A stretch of 64,000 nt of DNA from Pinirhizobacter sp036499745 (GTDB lineage Bacteria; Pseudomonadota; Gammaproteobacteria; Xanthomonadales; Rhodanobacteraceae): positions 27,440 to 91,439 of the forward strand of contig NZ_DASYDG010000041.1 in the NCBI RefSeq assembly GCF_036499745.1. The letters are read 5' to 3'. The position numbers and the translations under genes are program-made. Every line of letters begins with the position of its first letter. Position 1 is the first letter of the stretch. This document shows positions 46,703 through 57,031 of the stretch, one piece after another. The notes beneath the pieces were generated by a model, which was not told the DNA's origin, ran no database searches, and was given only the letters and a program-made list of their open reading frames with translations.

Positions 46703-48601
46703 TCAGGGCACGCCTGGCGCCTTCCCGAGCTGCCGGTAGCGTAATTCCTTGTATGCCCAGCTTGGCCACAGTGAGGTTGCCAGTGCCTCTTTGGCTAGCG
46801 CCGGGTCAACCGGCGCTAGTGTCAGGGTGGATTTTCCATCGTAAGTGAACGCCTGGGCCGCCTTGTGCGGTTCGTACACGATGAGCTGGTTGCCCTTGAG
46901 GTAACCGAAGTTGTCGCCGTACTGCATCACGGCCCGGTCCGGGTCTCGCACGGTGAGGTCGGCGCCGGGCATCGGATGCTCGCTGCTGATGCCCATCAAC
47001 GACAGCAACGTGGGAGCCATGTCCACCTGGCTGACGATGTGCTCATCGTGTTTCACGGGCACCTGCCCGCCCAGGATCAACGCCGGGATGTGGAAGTGTT
47101 CCACCGGTACCAGGCTGGCTCCGAATACGCGCGCGTCGTGGTCGGCCACGATCAGGAATACGGTGTTCTTCCAGTACGGCGATTGCTTTGCCTGCTCGAA
47201 GAATTTGCCGATGGCGTAGTCGGCGTAACGCACCGTGTTGTCCACGCTGGCCGGGTCACCCACCGGGGTGATGCGGCCAGCCGGATACTGCCAAGGCGTG
47301 TGGTTGGACACGCTGAAGGCCAGGGTGAAGTTCCGGTGGTCGCCATCGGCCATCAGCCGCTTGTGCAGTTCGTTGAACATGTCTTCATCGGACGCACCCC
47401 ACGAACCGACGAACACCGGGTTGGTGAACGAGGCGCGGTCCACCACTTCGTTGAAGCCGTTGCCTAAGAAGAACCCGCGCATATTGTCGAAATGGGCCTC
47501 GCCGCCGTAGATGAAGCGCGAGTGGTAACCCTGCTGGCCCAGCAATGCAGCGATGGTGAAGAAATCGCGCTGCGACCGGGGCTGCTTGAGTACGGCCTCG
47601 GCCGGGGTGGGCAGGAAGCCGGTGGTGATCGCCTCCAGGCCCCGTACCGAGCGCGTGCCGGTGGCATAGGCGCGGTCGAACATCCAGCCCTGGCTGCCCA
47701 GCTCATCAAGATGCGGCGTGAGGTCGCGGCCGCCCAGGCTGCCGACGAACTGCGCACCCAGGCTCTCCTGCATGATGATCACCAGGTTCAACGGGTGGGC
47801 CCGTGGCCGCCTTGCCACCTGTTGGTGCAGGGTTGGGTAGCGCGGATCCAGTGGCGGCCCGTCGAGCCCGATGCTTCGGCGGAACTCGTTGTTCATGGCA
47901 TCGACGGCCATGTGCGGGTAGAGCTCTGCCGACGACCGCTCGCTACGCAGGGCCTCGATGGCGTTGGCCACGTTGTACAGGGAACTCAGCGGCAGCGTAT
48001 TGACCATGCTGTCGCTGCTGAAGGCCACCGTGGCCTCGTTGATCGGCCGATGCTCCAGGGTGCCGCGGGCGGCAAGGAAACAGACGGCGAAAATCAAAAG
48101 GCAGGCGATCGGACGCGTCACCCATCTCAAGGGGCGGTCCGCCGGTCGCGTGGCCAGCAGGCCGAAGCCAAACCAGCCCAGCAGGATCAGCACCAGCAAC
48201 GAGCAGGCCACCACCATCTTGTAGCCGTGCCACAGCATCGACCCCACTTCCACCGGGTTCACCAGGTATTCCACGAACAGGCGGTTGGGCCGGGTGTCGT
48301 ACTCGACGATGAATTGCGGGGTGGCCACTTCAAGAAGCACCAGCAGCAGCCAGGCCAGTCGCAACCACCACGCGGTGATGCGGGTGGGCCAGGGCCGGTG
48401 GCCCAGCCAGGGCGACAGCACCGCCGGAATGGCCACGATCATGGCCAGGAAGCTCAGATCGATGCGCAGGCCGCCGAACATCACCGGCCACAGGCCGCCG
48501 GCGTCGTGGACGCGCTGGAACTGCCAGAGGGACAACCCCAGCCGGCTCAGGGTGAGCAGCACGAAGGCAGCCACGAGGAACCGAAAGACAAGGCGACGCA
48601 T
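46703..48601 (-). CDS. LTA synthase-family phosphoglycerol transferase (OpgB/MdoB-like)
   Basis: 632 residues from ATG 48601 (AGGAG six bases before it). Five hydrophobic helices in the first 220 residues, then a periplasmic sulfatase-fold domain. Metal and nucleophile sites: IIMQESLGAQF (Glu), TGTRSVRGLE (Thr nucleophile), VADHDARVFG (Asp/His). In Gram-negatives such proteins move phosphoglycerol from phosphatidylglycerol onto periplasmic glucans. It is divergent from a GH17-GT2 beta-glucan synthase, whose product is an obvious candidate acceptor (inference). No sulfatase-type Cys/Ser formylglycine motif is seen. Confidence 0.88.
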   Translation of the reverse strand: MRRLVFRFLVAAFVLLTLSRLGLSLWQFQRVHDAGGLWPVMFGGLRIDLSFLAMIVAIPAVLSPWLGHRPWPTRITAWWLRLAWLLLVLLEVATPQFIVEYDTRPNRLFVEYLVNPVEVGSMLWHGYKMVVACSLLVLILLGWFGFGLLATRPADRPLRWVTRPIACLLIFAVCFLAARGTLEHRPINEATVAFSSDSMVNTLPLSSLYNVANAIEALRSERSSAELYPHMAVDAMNNEFRRSIGLDGPPLDPRYPTLHQQVARRPRAHPLNLVIIMQESLGAQFVGSLGGRDLTPHLDELGSQGWMFDRAYATGTRSVRGLEAITTGFLPTPAEAVLKQPRSQRDFFTIAALLGQQGYHSRFIYGGEAHFDNMRGFFLGNGFNEVVDRASFTNPVFVGSWGASDEDMFNELHKRLMADGDHRNFTLAFSVSNHTPWQYPAGRITPVGDPASVDNTVRYADYAIGKFFEQAKQSPYWKNTVFLIVADHDARVFGASLVPVEHFHIPALILGGQVPVKHDEHIVSQVDMAPTLLSLMGISSEHPMPGADLTVRDPDRAVMQYGDNFGYLKGNQLIVYEPHKAAQAFTYDGKSTLTLAPVDPALAKEALATSLWPSWAYKELRYRQLGKAPGVP

Positions 48602-48791
48602 GCCCGACTCCTGGTAAAAATTGTGCAAAGTCTAGCGGACGCAACGTGCACGCCGCCGCCAAGCCCGAAGATGTCACACTTAAGGCTCCGCTGACTGGCC
48701 GGCACCCCATGCGTTGAGCCATCCGGCGGGCTTGGTTAAGCTCACACGATTATTCACGCCTATCTGGGGGCCAGACGGTCCGGGGAATGTT

Positions 48792-51395
48792 TTGAGCGCA
48801 CCTGCACCGACCGAACGACGCCCTTCCCTGGTAGTGGCACTCTTCCTGGCCCTCCTGGTCGCCGGAGTGAACTTCGGCCTCTGGTTCGTGGGCAACATGC
48901 CGCACGGCCCGGAAGACTGGCACGGTCAGATCAGCGGCTTCGGCTTCACCGCCTACCAGCGCTACCAGAATCCCATGCGCGGGGATGTCTCCACCGACGC
49001 CCAGATCGACGCGGACCTCAAGCTGGTGAAGAAGTACTCACCGCGCATCCGCACCTATTCGATGCTGGAGAATCCCCAGGTGTTCCGCCTGGCCCAGGCC
49101 GACGGCGTGGACGTGATGGCCGGTGCGCTGCTTGATCGCCGGCTCAACAACAACGAGCGCGAGCTTGCCGCGCTGATCGCACAAGCCCAGCGTTACCCCA
49201 AAACCATCACCCGCGCCATCGTGGGCAACGAATCGTTGCTGACGAGCGAACTGAAGCCCGAACAATTGATGGCTTACCTCGACCGGGCCCGGGCCGCACT
49301 GCACCAGCCGGTGTCCACCGCTGAGCCCTGGCACATCTGGGAACGCTACCCGGAACTGGTCAAGCACGTGGACTTCATCACGGTGCATCTCTTCCCGTTC
49401 TGGGAAGGCCAGCCGATCGACCGCGGGCTGGCGCTGAAGGACAGTCTCGACCGCTACAACGAGTTGAAGCGGCTTTACCCAGACAAGCCCATCGTGGTGG
49501 GCGAGATCGGTTGGCCGTCCAACGGCGATCGCTTCAAGTATGCCAAGCCCAGCGTGTCCAACCAGGCGATCTTCCTGCGCGAGTGGATGAACGCTGCCCA
49601 GGCCCGCCACATTGATTACTACATCCTGGAAGCCTTCGACCAGCCGTGGAAGGAAAACCTCGGCGAAGGCCGCACCGGCGCGTACTGGGGCTTGTTCAAC
49701 GCCGACCGACAGCAGAAATTCCCCTTTACCGGACCGATCACCGAAGACACTTCGTGGCCGTGGAAGGCGCTGGCGTCGTCCTTGCTGGCATTCATCCCGA
49801 TGGTGGCGTTCGCCCGCCGCTTTGCGCGCTTCAAGCTGATGGGCCGGCTGTTCTTCCTGATGCTGATGCAGATGTCCTGCGGCCTGATCGTCTGGTCGGC
49901 CACCCTGCCCTTCAACTTCTACTTAAGCCCCTTCGACTGGTCGATGCTGGTGCTGCTGTTCCCGGCGCAGGTAGCGATTCTGGCGATCCTGCTGATCAAC
50001 GGCTTCGAATTCACCGAGGTGCTCTGGCGGCGCAAGTGGCTGCGCGAGGCCGGCATGCTCACGCCCGATCCACCCGAACGGCAGCCCTTTGTCTCCATCC
50101 ACCTGGCCTGCTACAACGAGCCGCCCGAGATGGTGATGCTCACCCTCGATTCCCTGGCGGAGCTTGATTACGCCAACTTCGAAGTACTGGTGATCGACAA
50201 CAACACCAAGAACCCGGATGTCTGGAAGCCGGTACAGGAATATTGCGAGAAACTCGGGGAGCGGTTCCGCTTCTTCCATCTGGAACCGTGGCCTGGCTAC
50301 AAGGCCGGCGCGCTGAACTTCGGCCTGACCGAAACCGACCCGCGCGCGGATGTGGTGGCCGTGATCGACGCCGATTACGCGGTTCGAAAGGATTGGCTGT
50401 CCAGCCTTACCGGCTACTTCCACGATCCGAAAGTGGCCGTGGTGCAGTGCCCGCAGGCCCACCGCGAGTTCGAGAACAATGCCTTCCGCCGCATGACGGC
50501 CTGGGAATACGACGGCTTCTTCCGCATCGGCATGCACCACCGCAACGAGCGCAACGCCATCATCCAGCACGGCACCATGACCATGGTGCGGCGTTCGGCA
50601 CTGGAAGGCACCGGCGGCTGGTCGGAGTGGACGATCTGCGAAGACGCCGAGCTCGGCCTGCGGTTGATGCACGCCGGCTACGAGCTGGTGTATGTCGACG
50701 AACTGATGGGCAAGGGCCTTACCCCCGCCGACTTCAAGGCCTATAAGAGCCAGCGCTACCGCTGGGCGTTCGGCGCCATGCAGATCCTGAAAGGGCGCTG
50801 GCACTGGATGACCCGTCGCGGCCCGTTGTCGGCCGGCCAGCGTTTCCATTTCCTTACCGGGTGGTTCAGCTGGTTCGCCGATGCGCTGCACCTGGTATTC
50901 ACCCTGATGGCCATTTTCTGGACCGCGGGCATGGTCGCCTTCCCGCAGTACTTCAACCTGCCGATGCAGTTGTTCCTGATCCCGGTAATCGGCTTTTTCT
51001 TCGCCAAGATGGTTTTCGGCTTCACGCTTTACCGCGCGCGCGTGCCTTGCGGCTGGCGCGACACCCTGATGGCATCGCTGGCCAGCATGAGTCTTTCCCA
51101 TGCCATTGCCCGCGGCATCATCCACGGGCTGACGCGCAAGAAGACGGCATTCATCGTCACCGCAAAGAGCCGCCGCCTGGGTGAATCCAGTTTTGCCGCG
51201 TTCACTCCCGTGCGCGAGGAAATGCTGATGGTGCTGGGTCTTGCCCTGGCCGTGGCCGGCATGGCCAAGGCCTTCGGCACGGCATACTTTGAGAGCATCC
51301 TGTGGATGTTCATCCTGGCTGCATCTGCCATCCCGTATCTTTCTGCCACTGTCGGCGCGTGGATCGCGCATAAGGCCGGTGATACCGCAGGCTGA
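48792..51395 (+). CDS. GH17-GT2 fusion, NdvB-like beta-(1,3)-glucan synthase
   Basis: 867 residues from TTG 48792 (GGGGA six bases upstream); a TTG at 48714 would add 26 residues before TM1. After TM1 (about 14-34) a periplasmic GH17-like domain (about 45-330) shows IVGNESLL (acid/base Glu) and VGEIGWPSNGD (nucleophile Glu). TM helices near 345-430 lead to a processive GT2 domain with VIDADYAV, ICEDAELG and QRYRW. More membrane helices close the protein. The layout matches P. aeruginosa NdvB, which makes cyclic beta-(1,3)-glucans linked to biofilm antibiotic tolerance and osmoadaptation. Divergent from the OpgB-like gene over about 190 bases. Confidence 0.92.
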   Translation: MSAPAPTERRPSLVVALFLALLVAGVNFGLWFVGNMPHGPEDWHGQISGFGFTAYQRYQNPMRGDVSTDAQIDADLKLVKKYSPRIRTYSMLENPQVFRLAQADGVDVMAGALLDRRLNNNERELAALIAQAQRYPKTITRAIVGNESLLTSELKPEQLMAYLDRARAALHQPVSTAEPWHIWERYPELVKHVDFITVHLFPFWEGQPIDRGLALKDSLDRYNELKRLYPDKPIVVGEIGWPSNGDRFKYAKPSVSNQAIFLREWMNAAQARHIDYYILEAFDQPWKENLGEGRTGAYWGLFNADRQQKFPFTGPITEDTSWPWKALASSLLAFIPMVAFARRFARFKLMGRLFFLMLMQMSCGLIVWSATLPFNFYLSPFDWSMLVLLFPAQVAILAILLINGFEFTEVLWRRKWLREAGMLTPDPPERQPFVSIHLACYNEPPEMVMLTLDSLAELDYANFEVLVIDNNTKNPDVWKPVQEYCEKLGERFRFFHLEPWPGYKAGALNFGLTETDPRADVVAVIDADYAVRKDWLSSLTGYFHDPKVAVVQCPQAHREFENNAFRRMTAWEYDGFFRIGMHHRNERNAIIQHGTMTMVRRSALEGTGGWSEWTICEDAELGLRLMHAGYELVYVDELMGKGLTPADFKAYKSQRYRWAFGAMQILKGRWHWMTRRGPLSAGQRFHFLTGWFSWFADALHLVFTLMAIFWTAGMVAFPQYFNLPMQLFLIPVIGFFFAKMVFGFTLYRARVPCGWRDTLMASLASMSLSHAIARGIIHGLTRKKTAFIVTAKSRRLGESSFAAFTPVREEMLMVLGLALAVAGMAKAFGTAYFESILWMFILAASAIPYLSATVGAWIAHKAGDTAG

Positions 51396-51483
51396 GATTT
51401 CTTGCATGGAATAAGGCAGGCACGCGCGTTACCGTTAACGATGCCCGCCCCAGGTCGGCGCTAAGGAGAGAAGACCTAGCATC

Positions 51484-53250
51484 ATGCGCCGCACGATCTG
51501 CCCTTTATGCCTCGCCGCTGCGCTGCTGCTGTTGCCCACCTGGGCCCATGCGGCCGTGAAGCTGGTGGTGGACGGCGTTGATGACACGCTCAAGCCCGCC
51601 GTGGTCAACTCCGTGGCGTTAAGCCAGTACGCCAATCGCGACGTCACCGCCGCCCAGGTGCGACGCTTGTATGAACAGGCCCCCGACCAGGTCCGCGAAG
51701 GATTAAAACCCTACGGTTATTACGAGGCGGACGTCACGGGCGACATCGTGCAACAAGGCAACAACTGGCTCGTCACCCTGCATGTGAAAGCAAATACCCC
51801 GGTAAAAATCACCGGGGTGAATATAAGCATTGACGAGACCGTGGCCAGGCTGCCACGCATCCGCGGCGCCGTGACGGGGGTAAAAAACCTCAAGGGCCAG
51901 GTGATGGACGATGGCGTGTATGAAGGCGCCCGCGATCGCGTTGGCGCCATGCTTACCGCCAGTGGCTACCTTGATGCCCGGAACACCAAACACACGGTGG
52001 AAATTACCCGTGCCGAGCACCAGGCGGTAGTAACCCTCGCCTGGGACGTCGGCCAGCGCTATCGCATCGGCCACATCGCCTTCAAGGGCTCGCAGTTCCG
52101 CGATGGTTTCCTCGACCGCTACCTGCCCTTCCACGAAGGCGACTACTTCTCGCAGGATCAACTTCTGCAGTTGCAGCAGGCACTGAACGGCGCGGATTAT
52201 TTCTCCGTGGTAAACGTGATGCCCGATATCGACAACGCGAAGAACGGCGTGGTCAATGTGAACGTGGAACTGGCGCCGGCGCTGCGCACCATCTATACCG
52301 GCGGCCCCTTCATCGGCACCGATACCGGCTTCGGGCTTCGCGGCGGCATCGAGAAGCGCTGGGTGAATGATCGTGGCCACAAATGGAAGAATGAGGTCGT
52401 GGTGGCGCAGCGGTTGAAAACACTCACTTCCCTCTACACCGTCCCGATGCCCGGCCCCGACCAGCGCAGCTTCAATTACGGCGCCACCTTCCGCGATGCC
52501 GATACCACCACCTCCACTGCACACACGCTGGAGCTGGTAGCCAACGAAACCAAGCTCTGGCACGGCTGGACGCGGGTGATCGGCCTGCACGCGCTCACCG
52601 GCACCTTCACCGTCGGCAAGAAGGGTGGCGAGACGGACAACACCATCGGCATCGAGCACGGCCGCAGCACCTTGCTGTATCCGGAAATCTCGTTGTCGCG
52701 AAAATCCGGCGACAACCCCATCTTCGTGCGACGCGGCTGGTCGGTCACGCTCACTGCGCGCAGCACCGTGGGAACCGTGCTTTCCAGTACCAGCTTCACG
52801 CAGTTCCTGGCCGATGGAAAATGGATCCGCAGTTTCGCCGGCAACAACCGCTGGATCCTCCGCGGCACGGCCGGGTATACCACCACCAGCGACTTCAGCG
52901 ACCTGCCTCCGCAACTGCGCTTCTTCGCCGGCGGCGATCGTTCCGTGCGCGGCTACGGCTTCCAGGCCCTGGGGCCGCGCAACGATTTCGACCGCGTCAT
53001 CGGCGGCAAGAACCTTTTGGTGGCCAGCAACGAAGTGGAACATTACTTCACCAGGAATTGGGGCATGGCAGCCTTCGTCGACGCCGGCAATGCGTTCTCC
53101 GGCACCGACATCCGCCCGGCGATCGGCGCGGGCCTGGGTGTGCGATGGCTTTCGCCGGTAGGCATGATCCGCGTGGACGTGGGCACGCCCATCCATAACG
53201 ACCGCGAGCATGGCATCCAGCTGCACGTGGTGATCGGGCCCGACCTATGA
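51484..53250 (+). CDS. tamA: Outer-membrane translocation protein TamA (Omp85)
   Basis: 588 residues. Signal peptide to about residue 23 (WAHAA), three POTRA domains (24-260), then a 16-stranded barrel with the Omp85 signature GDRSVRGYGFQ and a C-terminal VVIGPDL strand. Works with TamB across the periplasm in outer-membrane assembly and phospholipid transport. The ATG follows a GGAG 15 bases upstream. Stop overlaps the tamB ATG by four bases. Confidence 0.95.
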   Translation: MRRTICPLCLAAALLLLPTWAHAAVKLVVDGVDDTLKPAVVNSVALSQYANRDVTAAQVRRLYEQAPDQVREGLKPYGYYEADVTGDIVQQGNNWLVTLHVKANTPVKITGVNISIDETVARLPRIRGAVTGVKNLKGQVMDDGVYEGARDRVGAMLTASGYLDARNTKHTVEITRAEHQAVVTLAWDVGQRYRIGHIAFKGSQFRDGFLDRYLPFHEGDYFSQDQLLQLQQALNGADYFSVVNVMPDIDNAKNGVVNVNVELAPALRTIYTGGPFIGTDTGFGLRGGIEKRWVNDRGHKWKNEVVVAQRLKTLTSLYTVPMPGPDQRSFNYGATFRDADTTTSTAHTLELVANETKLWHGWTRVIGLHALTGTFTVGKKGGETDNTIGIEHGRSTLLYPEISLSRKSGDNPIFVRRGWSVTLTARSTVGTVLSSTSFTQFLADGKWIRSFAGNNRWILRGTAGYTTTSDFSDLPPQLRFFAGGDRSVRGYGFQALGPRNDFDRVIGGKNLLVASNEVEHYFTRNWGMAAFVDAGNAFSGTDIRPAIGAGLGVRWLSPVGMIRVDVGTPIHNDREHGIQLHVVIGPDL

Positions 53251-56200
53251 CCGATACCGCGACCCGCGCTCCCGTGCCACGCCGCCGCTGGTGGCGCTTC
53301 ACCTTGTACACGCTGGCCTTCCTGCTGGTGCTGGTGGTTGCTTTCGCCTGGTGGCTGCTGGGTACCGCGTCCGGGCTTTCCTTCGCGCTGGCGCGGGCGC
53401 AGGGCTTCACCGCCGGCGCCTTGCAGGTGGGCCACGCCGATGGCCGTCTTATCGGTCCGCTGACATTAACCAACGTCCGCTACGACGACGGCAAGGGCAC
53501 GCGGGCTACGGTGGGCAGCATTGAAGTTGACTACGCCTTCCGCGCCCTGCTCGGCCGCACCGTGCACGTGCGCCGGCTCGATGTGGAAGACGTATCGGTA
53601 TCGTTGCCTGCACCGCAACCGGATAACGAACCTTCAACGCCGTTTTCGCTTGAACCGCCCGTCGTGATGCGCTTGGATCAGGCCCATGTGGGCAAGGTCA
53701 CCATCTCCCAGGACGGCAAGGCGCTCTTCGCTTCCAACACGCTCGACCTCGCTGCCTCGTGGACGAAGAAAGGCATCGAAGTACACCAGCTCGCCCTTCG
53801 CGCGCCCGAGGGCCAGGCCGACCTTGCCGGCACCCTTGCCGTTGGCAAGGGATACCGCGGTGATGGCCAGGCGCAGGTGTCCTGGCAGGTGGGCGATACG
53901 CGTTATGCCGGCAAGGTAGTGGCGCACAGCGATGGCGCGAAGGCGAAGCTTGCCATCAGTGTTACCGAGCCGACCTTGGCCCAGGTGGATATGGATCTGG
54001 TGCAATCCGGCGACTATGCCTGGACGGCGAAGATCGATGCACCACGGTTCGATCCCAAACCGCTGCTCGGGGAAAGTTCACTCACCGCGCTTGGCTTGCA
54101 CGTGCAAGGCAGCGGCAATCGTTACGGTGCAAACCTCACCGGCGATGCCGATGTCAATGAATACCACCTGCGCCTTACACCGCTGCGCGCGCACTTTGAC
54201 AAGAACTACAAAACGCTCACCCTCGAGCAATTGAACCTCGCCACCGACCGCTTCAAGGGCGCGTTGCAGGCATCGGGCACGGTGGACCTTGCTGCCACCC
54301 CGGTGTCCGCCAACCTCGCCCTGGCCTGGACCGATCTTCTGCTACCGGCCGATCTCGCCGGCCAGGAACTGGCCTCGCAGGGCAAGGTCACCGCGCGCGG
54401 CAGCGCCGATGCCTTCCACGTGGAAGGCGCGGTTGATGTCGGTCCGCCCGGGAAGCTTGCCAAGCTGGCGCTCAACATCGATGGCACGCCCCAGCGCATC
54501 GCGCTCAATACGCTCACTGTGATGCAAGCAAAGGGCAAACTCGACGCCACCGGCACGCTTACCCTGCAACCGGAACTGGCCTGGAAGCTCGAGGCGAAGG
54601 CGGATGATTTCGACCCCGGCCAGCTGGCCGCGGGATATGACGGCTCACTCGACTTCGACCTGGGCACGGAAGGCGTGTTGGCCAAGGCCGGACCGCACGG
54701 CACGCTTGACCTTCGCAAACTCGTCGGCACCGTGCGCAAACGCGAAGTGGGCGGCAGCGGCGAACTGACCCTCAAGCCCAACCGCGTGGTCAACGGCAAG
54801 CTGCAGCTGAACTCCGGCAACAGCACCGTCGGCATCGATGCTCGTGGCGACGCGTCCAACGATGCCGATGTGCGACTGGCCATCGCCTCGCTCGGCGACT
54901 GGCTGCCCAACGCCGGCGGCAAGATCGATGGCCGCTTCAACGTCAAGGGGCTGTGGCCGAAGTTGAGTGTCGACGGCACGCTCAATGGCCAGGCCGTGGT
55001 GGTCGAGGGGCAGAAAATCCAGCGGTTGATGGTGGAAGCCCACGTGCCGGATGTCACCACGCCCGGTGGCAAGCTCAACGTGGTGGCCAGCGGCGTATCT
55101 GCTTCCGGGCTGACTTTCGACAGCGTGCGCGTGGACGCCGGTGGCAACGCGCAGCGTCACGATCTTCACGTGGTGGCGCGCGGACAGCCGCTTTCCACCG
55201 AAGTGGCGTTGAATGGTTCGCTGCAGGGTAAACACTGGAGCGGCAGCCTTGCCACGCTGGATCTTGATTTCGCCGGCATGCCGCGCTGGCGCCTGGCGCA
55301 TCCGGCGGCACTGGACTGGAACGATGGCGCGGCAAGCCTTGGCGAAGCCTGCCTTACCGCAGGCGACCCTTCGCTGTGTGTCGCTGCCAAACAGGACAAA
55401 CCCGGCAACCTCGATGCGAGCTACAAGCTTCGCCAGGTGCCGCTGGCGCTGCTGATGAGCCTGGCGGGCAATGCCAACATGCCGATCCGCGCCGAGGGCA
55501 TGCTCGAAGGCGATGGCGCCATCAAGCGCAGCGCCGCCGGTGCCTTGAGCGGACAGGCCGACATTCGCTCACCGCATGGTTCGGTGGCCTATAGCGATCA
55601 CCCCGACCAGCCCCTGGTGACCTACGACGGCCTCACGGCTTCCGCGCAGCTTTCGCCGGCAACGCAACACCTGGTGCTCGCCGCCACCCTCGACAAGGGC
55701 GGCAAGCTACAAGGCAACGTCACGGTCAGCGGCGCGCAGCAGGCGCTGTCGGGACAGCTGGGCATCGACCTCACCGACCTTGGCGTGATCGAGCTCTTCA
55801 CCTCCGAGCTTGCCGACGCCAAGGGCCGGTTGCACGGGAATTTCCAGCTCGGCGGCACCGTGGCCAAACCCGCGGTCACCGGCCAGGCAGCGCTGGAAGA
55901 TTTCTCCGGTGAGGTGCCGTCCGCGGGCCTGAAGCTTTCACAAGGTCGGCTGACCCTGTCCACCACCGACGCGCAGGTTTTTCAAATCGACGGCGGCGTG
56001 CACTCAGGCAAGGGCCAACTCACCATCGCAGGCTCCGCGGGTATCGGCACAGGTACGGGAACCACGCTTGCAATCACCGGCAGCCAGTTCACCGCGATGG
56101 ATATTCCCGCCGCGCAGGTCGTGATCTCGCCGGCGCTCACCATCAAGCAAGGCAAGGAAGGCATCAACGTCAACGGCAAGGTCACGCTGGATCTGGCCGA

Positions 56201-57029
56201 CGTCGACGTGTCCCGCCTTCCCGGCGCCGGCGCCACCAAGGCCTCGCCCGACGTCGTGGTGGTGGACGAAAAGAACCAGCAGCAGGAAGAAGCTGCCACG
56301 CCCATCAGCGCCGACATCTCGGTGGACCTCGGCCAGAAGACCCATCTGGTGGGTTTCGGCATGGACGGCAGGGTTTCCGGTGTGCTCGCCGTGCGCGAGC
56401 GGCCGGGCCGCGTCACCAGCGGCCAGGGGCAGATCCGGGTGGACGGCGTATACCGCGCCTACGGCCAGAACCTCAACATCGAGCACGGCCAGCTGCTGTT
56501 CGCGTCCACGCCCATCGACAACCCCGGGCTGAACATCCGGGCCTCGCGCAAGATCAACCCCAACTCCACCGTCGATGACGGCCAAAAAGTGGGCCTGTAT
56601 GTGTCCGGTACCGCGCGCCGGCCTGTGCTTACGGTGTTCTCCGAGCCGGTAATGGAGCAGTCCGACGCACTTTCCTACCTGATTACCGGCAAGCCCCTGA
56701 GCCAGGTGAAGGGTGGCGAGGGCAACCTCGTCGGCGGCGCGGCCCAGGCGCTGGGGTCGGCCGCGGGCGACCTATTAGCCAAGAAGATCGGCAGCCGCAT
56801 CGGCGTGGACGACATCGGCGTGCAGAACAGCGACGCGCTCAATGGCAGCAGCGCCTTCACGGTAGGCAAATATCTTTCGCCGCGACTTTACTTAAGCTAT
56901 GGCGTGGGCCTGTTTGAGCCAGGCCAGGTGATCACCTTGCGCTACCTGTTCAGCCGGCGCTGGAACTTCGAGGCACAGAACGCTACCGAGTTCTCCCGCG
57001 CCAGCTTCAATTACCGACTGGAGAAATAA
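53247..57029 (+). CDS. tamB: Periplasm-spanning translocation protein TamB
   Basis: 1,260 residues, same size as E. coli TamB. One N-terminal TM helix (about 20-42), a long periplasmic part with repeating beta strands that in TamB and AsmA-like proteins form a hydrophobic taco-shaped groove, and the conserved C-terminal DUF490 block (about 930-1,260: QGQIRVDGVYRAYGQNLNIE and SYLITGKPLSQ). It acts with TamA and in bulk phospholipid transport. Four-base ATGA overlap with tamA; gpx follows two bases after its stop. Confidence 0.95.
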   Translation: MTDTATRAPVPRRRWWRFTLYTLAFLLVLVVAFAWWLLGTASGLSFALARAQGFTAGALQVGHADGRLIGPLTLTNVRYDDGKGTRATVGSIEVDYAFRALLGRTVHVRRLDVEDVSVSLPAPQPDNEPSTPFSLEPPVVMRLDQAHVGKVTISQDGKALFASNTLDLAASWTKKGIEVHQLALRAPEGQADLAGTLAVGKGYRGDGQAQVSWQVGDTRYAGKVVAHSDGAKAKLAISVTEPTLAQVDMDLVQSGDYAWTAKIDAPRFDPKPLLGESSLTALGLHVQGSGNRYGANLTGDADVNEYHLRLTPLRAHFDKNYKTLTLEQLNLATDRFKGALQASGTVDLAATPVSANLALAWTDLLLPADLAGQELASQGKVTARGSADAFHVEGAVDVGPPGKLAKLALNIDGTPQRIALNTLTVMQAKGKLDATGTLTLQPELAWKLEAKADDFDPGQLAAGYDGSLDFDLGTEGVLAKAGPHGTLDLRKLVGTVRKREVGGSGELTLKPNRVVNGKLQLNSGNSTVGIDARGDASNDADVRLAIASLGDWLPNAGGKIDGRFNVKGLWPKLSVDGTLNGQAVVVEGQKIQRLMVEAHVPDVTTPGGKLNVVASGVSASGLTFDSVRVDAGGNAQRHDLHVVARGQPLSTEVALNGSLQGKHWSGSLATLDLDFAGMPRWRLAHPAALDWNDGAASLGEACLTAGDPSLCVAAKQDKPGNLDASYKLRQVPLALLMSLAGNANMPIRAEGMLEGDGAIKRSAAGALSGQADIRSPHGSVAYSDHPDQPLVTYDGLTASAQLSPATQHLVLAATLDKGGKLQGNVTVSGAQQALSGQLGIDLTDLGVIELFTSELADAKGRLHGNFQLGGTVAKPAVTGQAALEDFSGEVPSAGLKLSQGRLTLSTTDAQVFQIDGGVHSGKGQLTIAGSAGIGTGTGTTLAITGSQFTAMDIPAAQVVISPALTIKQGKEGINVNGKVTLDLADVDVSRLPGAGATKASPDVVVVDEKNQQQEEAATPISADISVDLGQKTHLVGFGMDGRVSGVLAVRERPGRVTSGQGQIRVDGVYRAYGQNLNIEHGQLLFASTPIDNPGLNIRASRKINPNSTVDDGQKVGLYVSGTARRPVLTVFSEPVMEQSDALSYLITGKPLSQVKGGEGNLVGGAAQALGSAAGDLLAKKIGSRIGVDDIGVQNSDALNGSSAFTVGKYLSPRLYLSYGVGLFEPGQVITLRYLFSRRWNFEAQNATEFSRASFNYRLEK

Positions 57030-57031
57030 CC

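Noticed and set aside
49923..51407. 494-codon minus frame opposite the glucan synthase
   Set aside because: No motif; the plus-strand gene has GH17 and GT2 signatures through the whole stretch.
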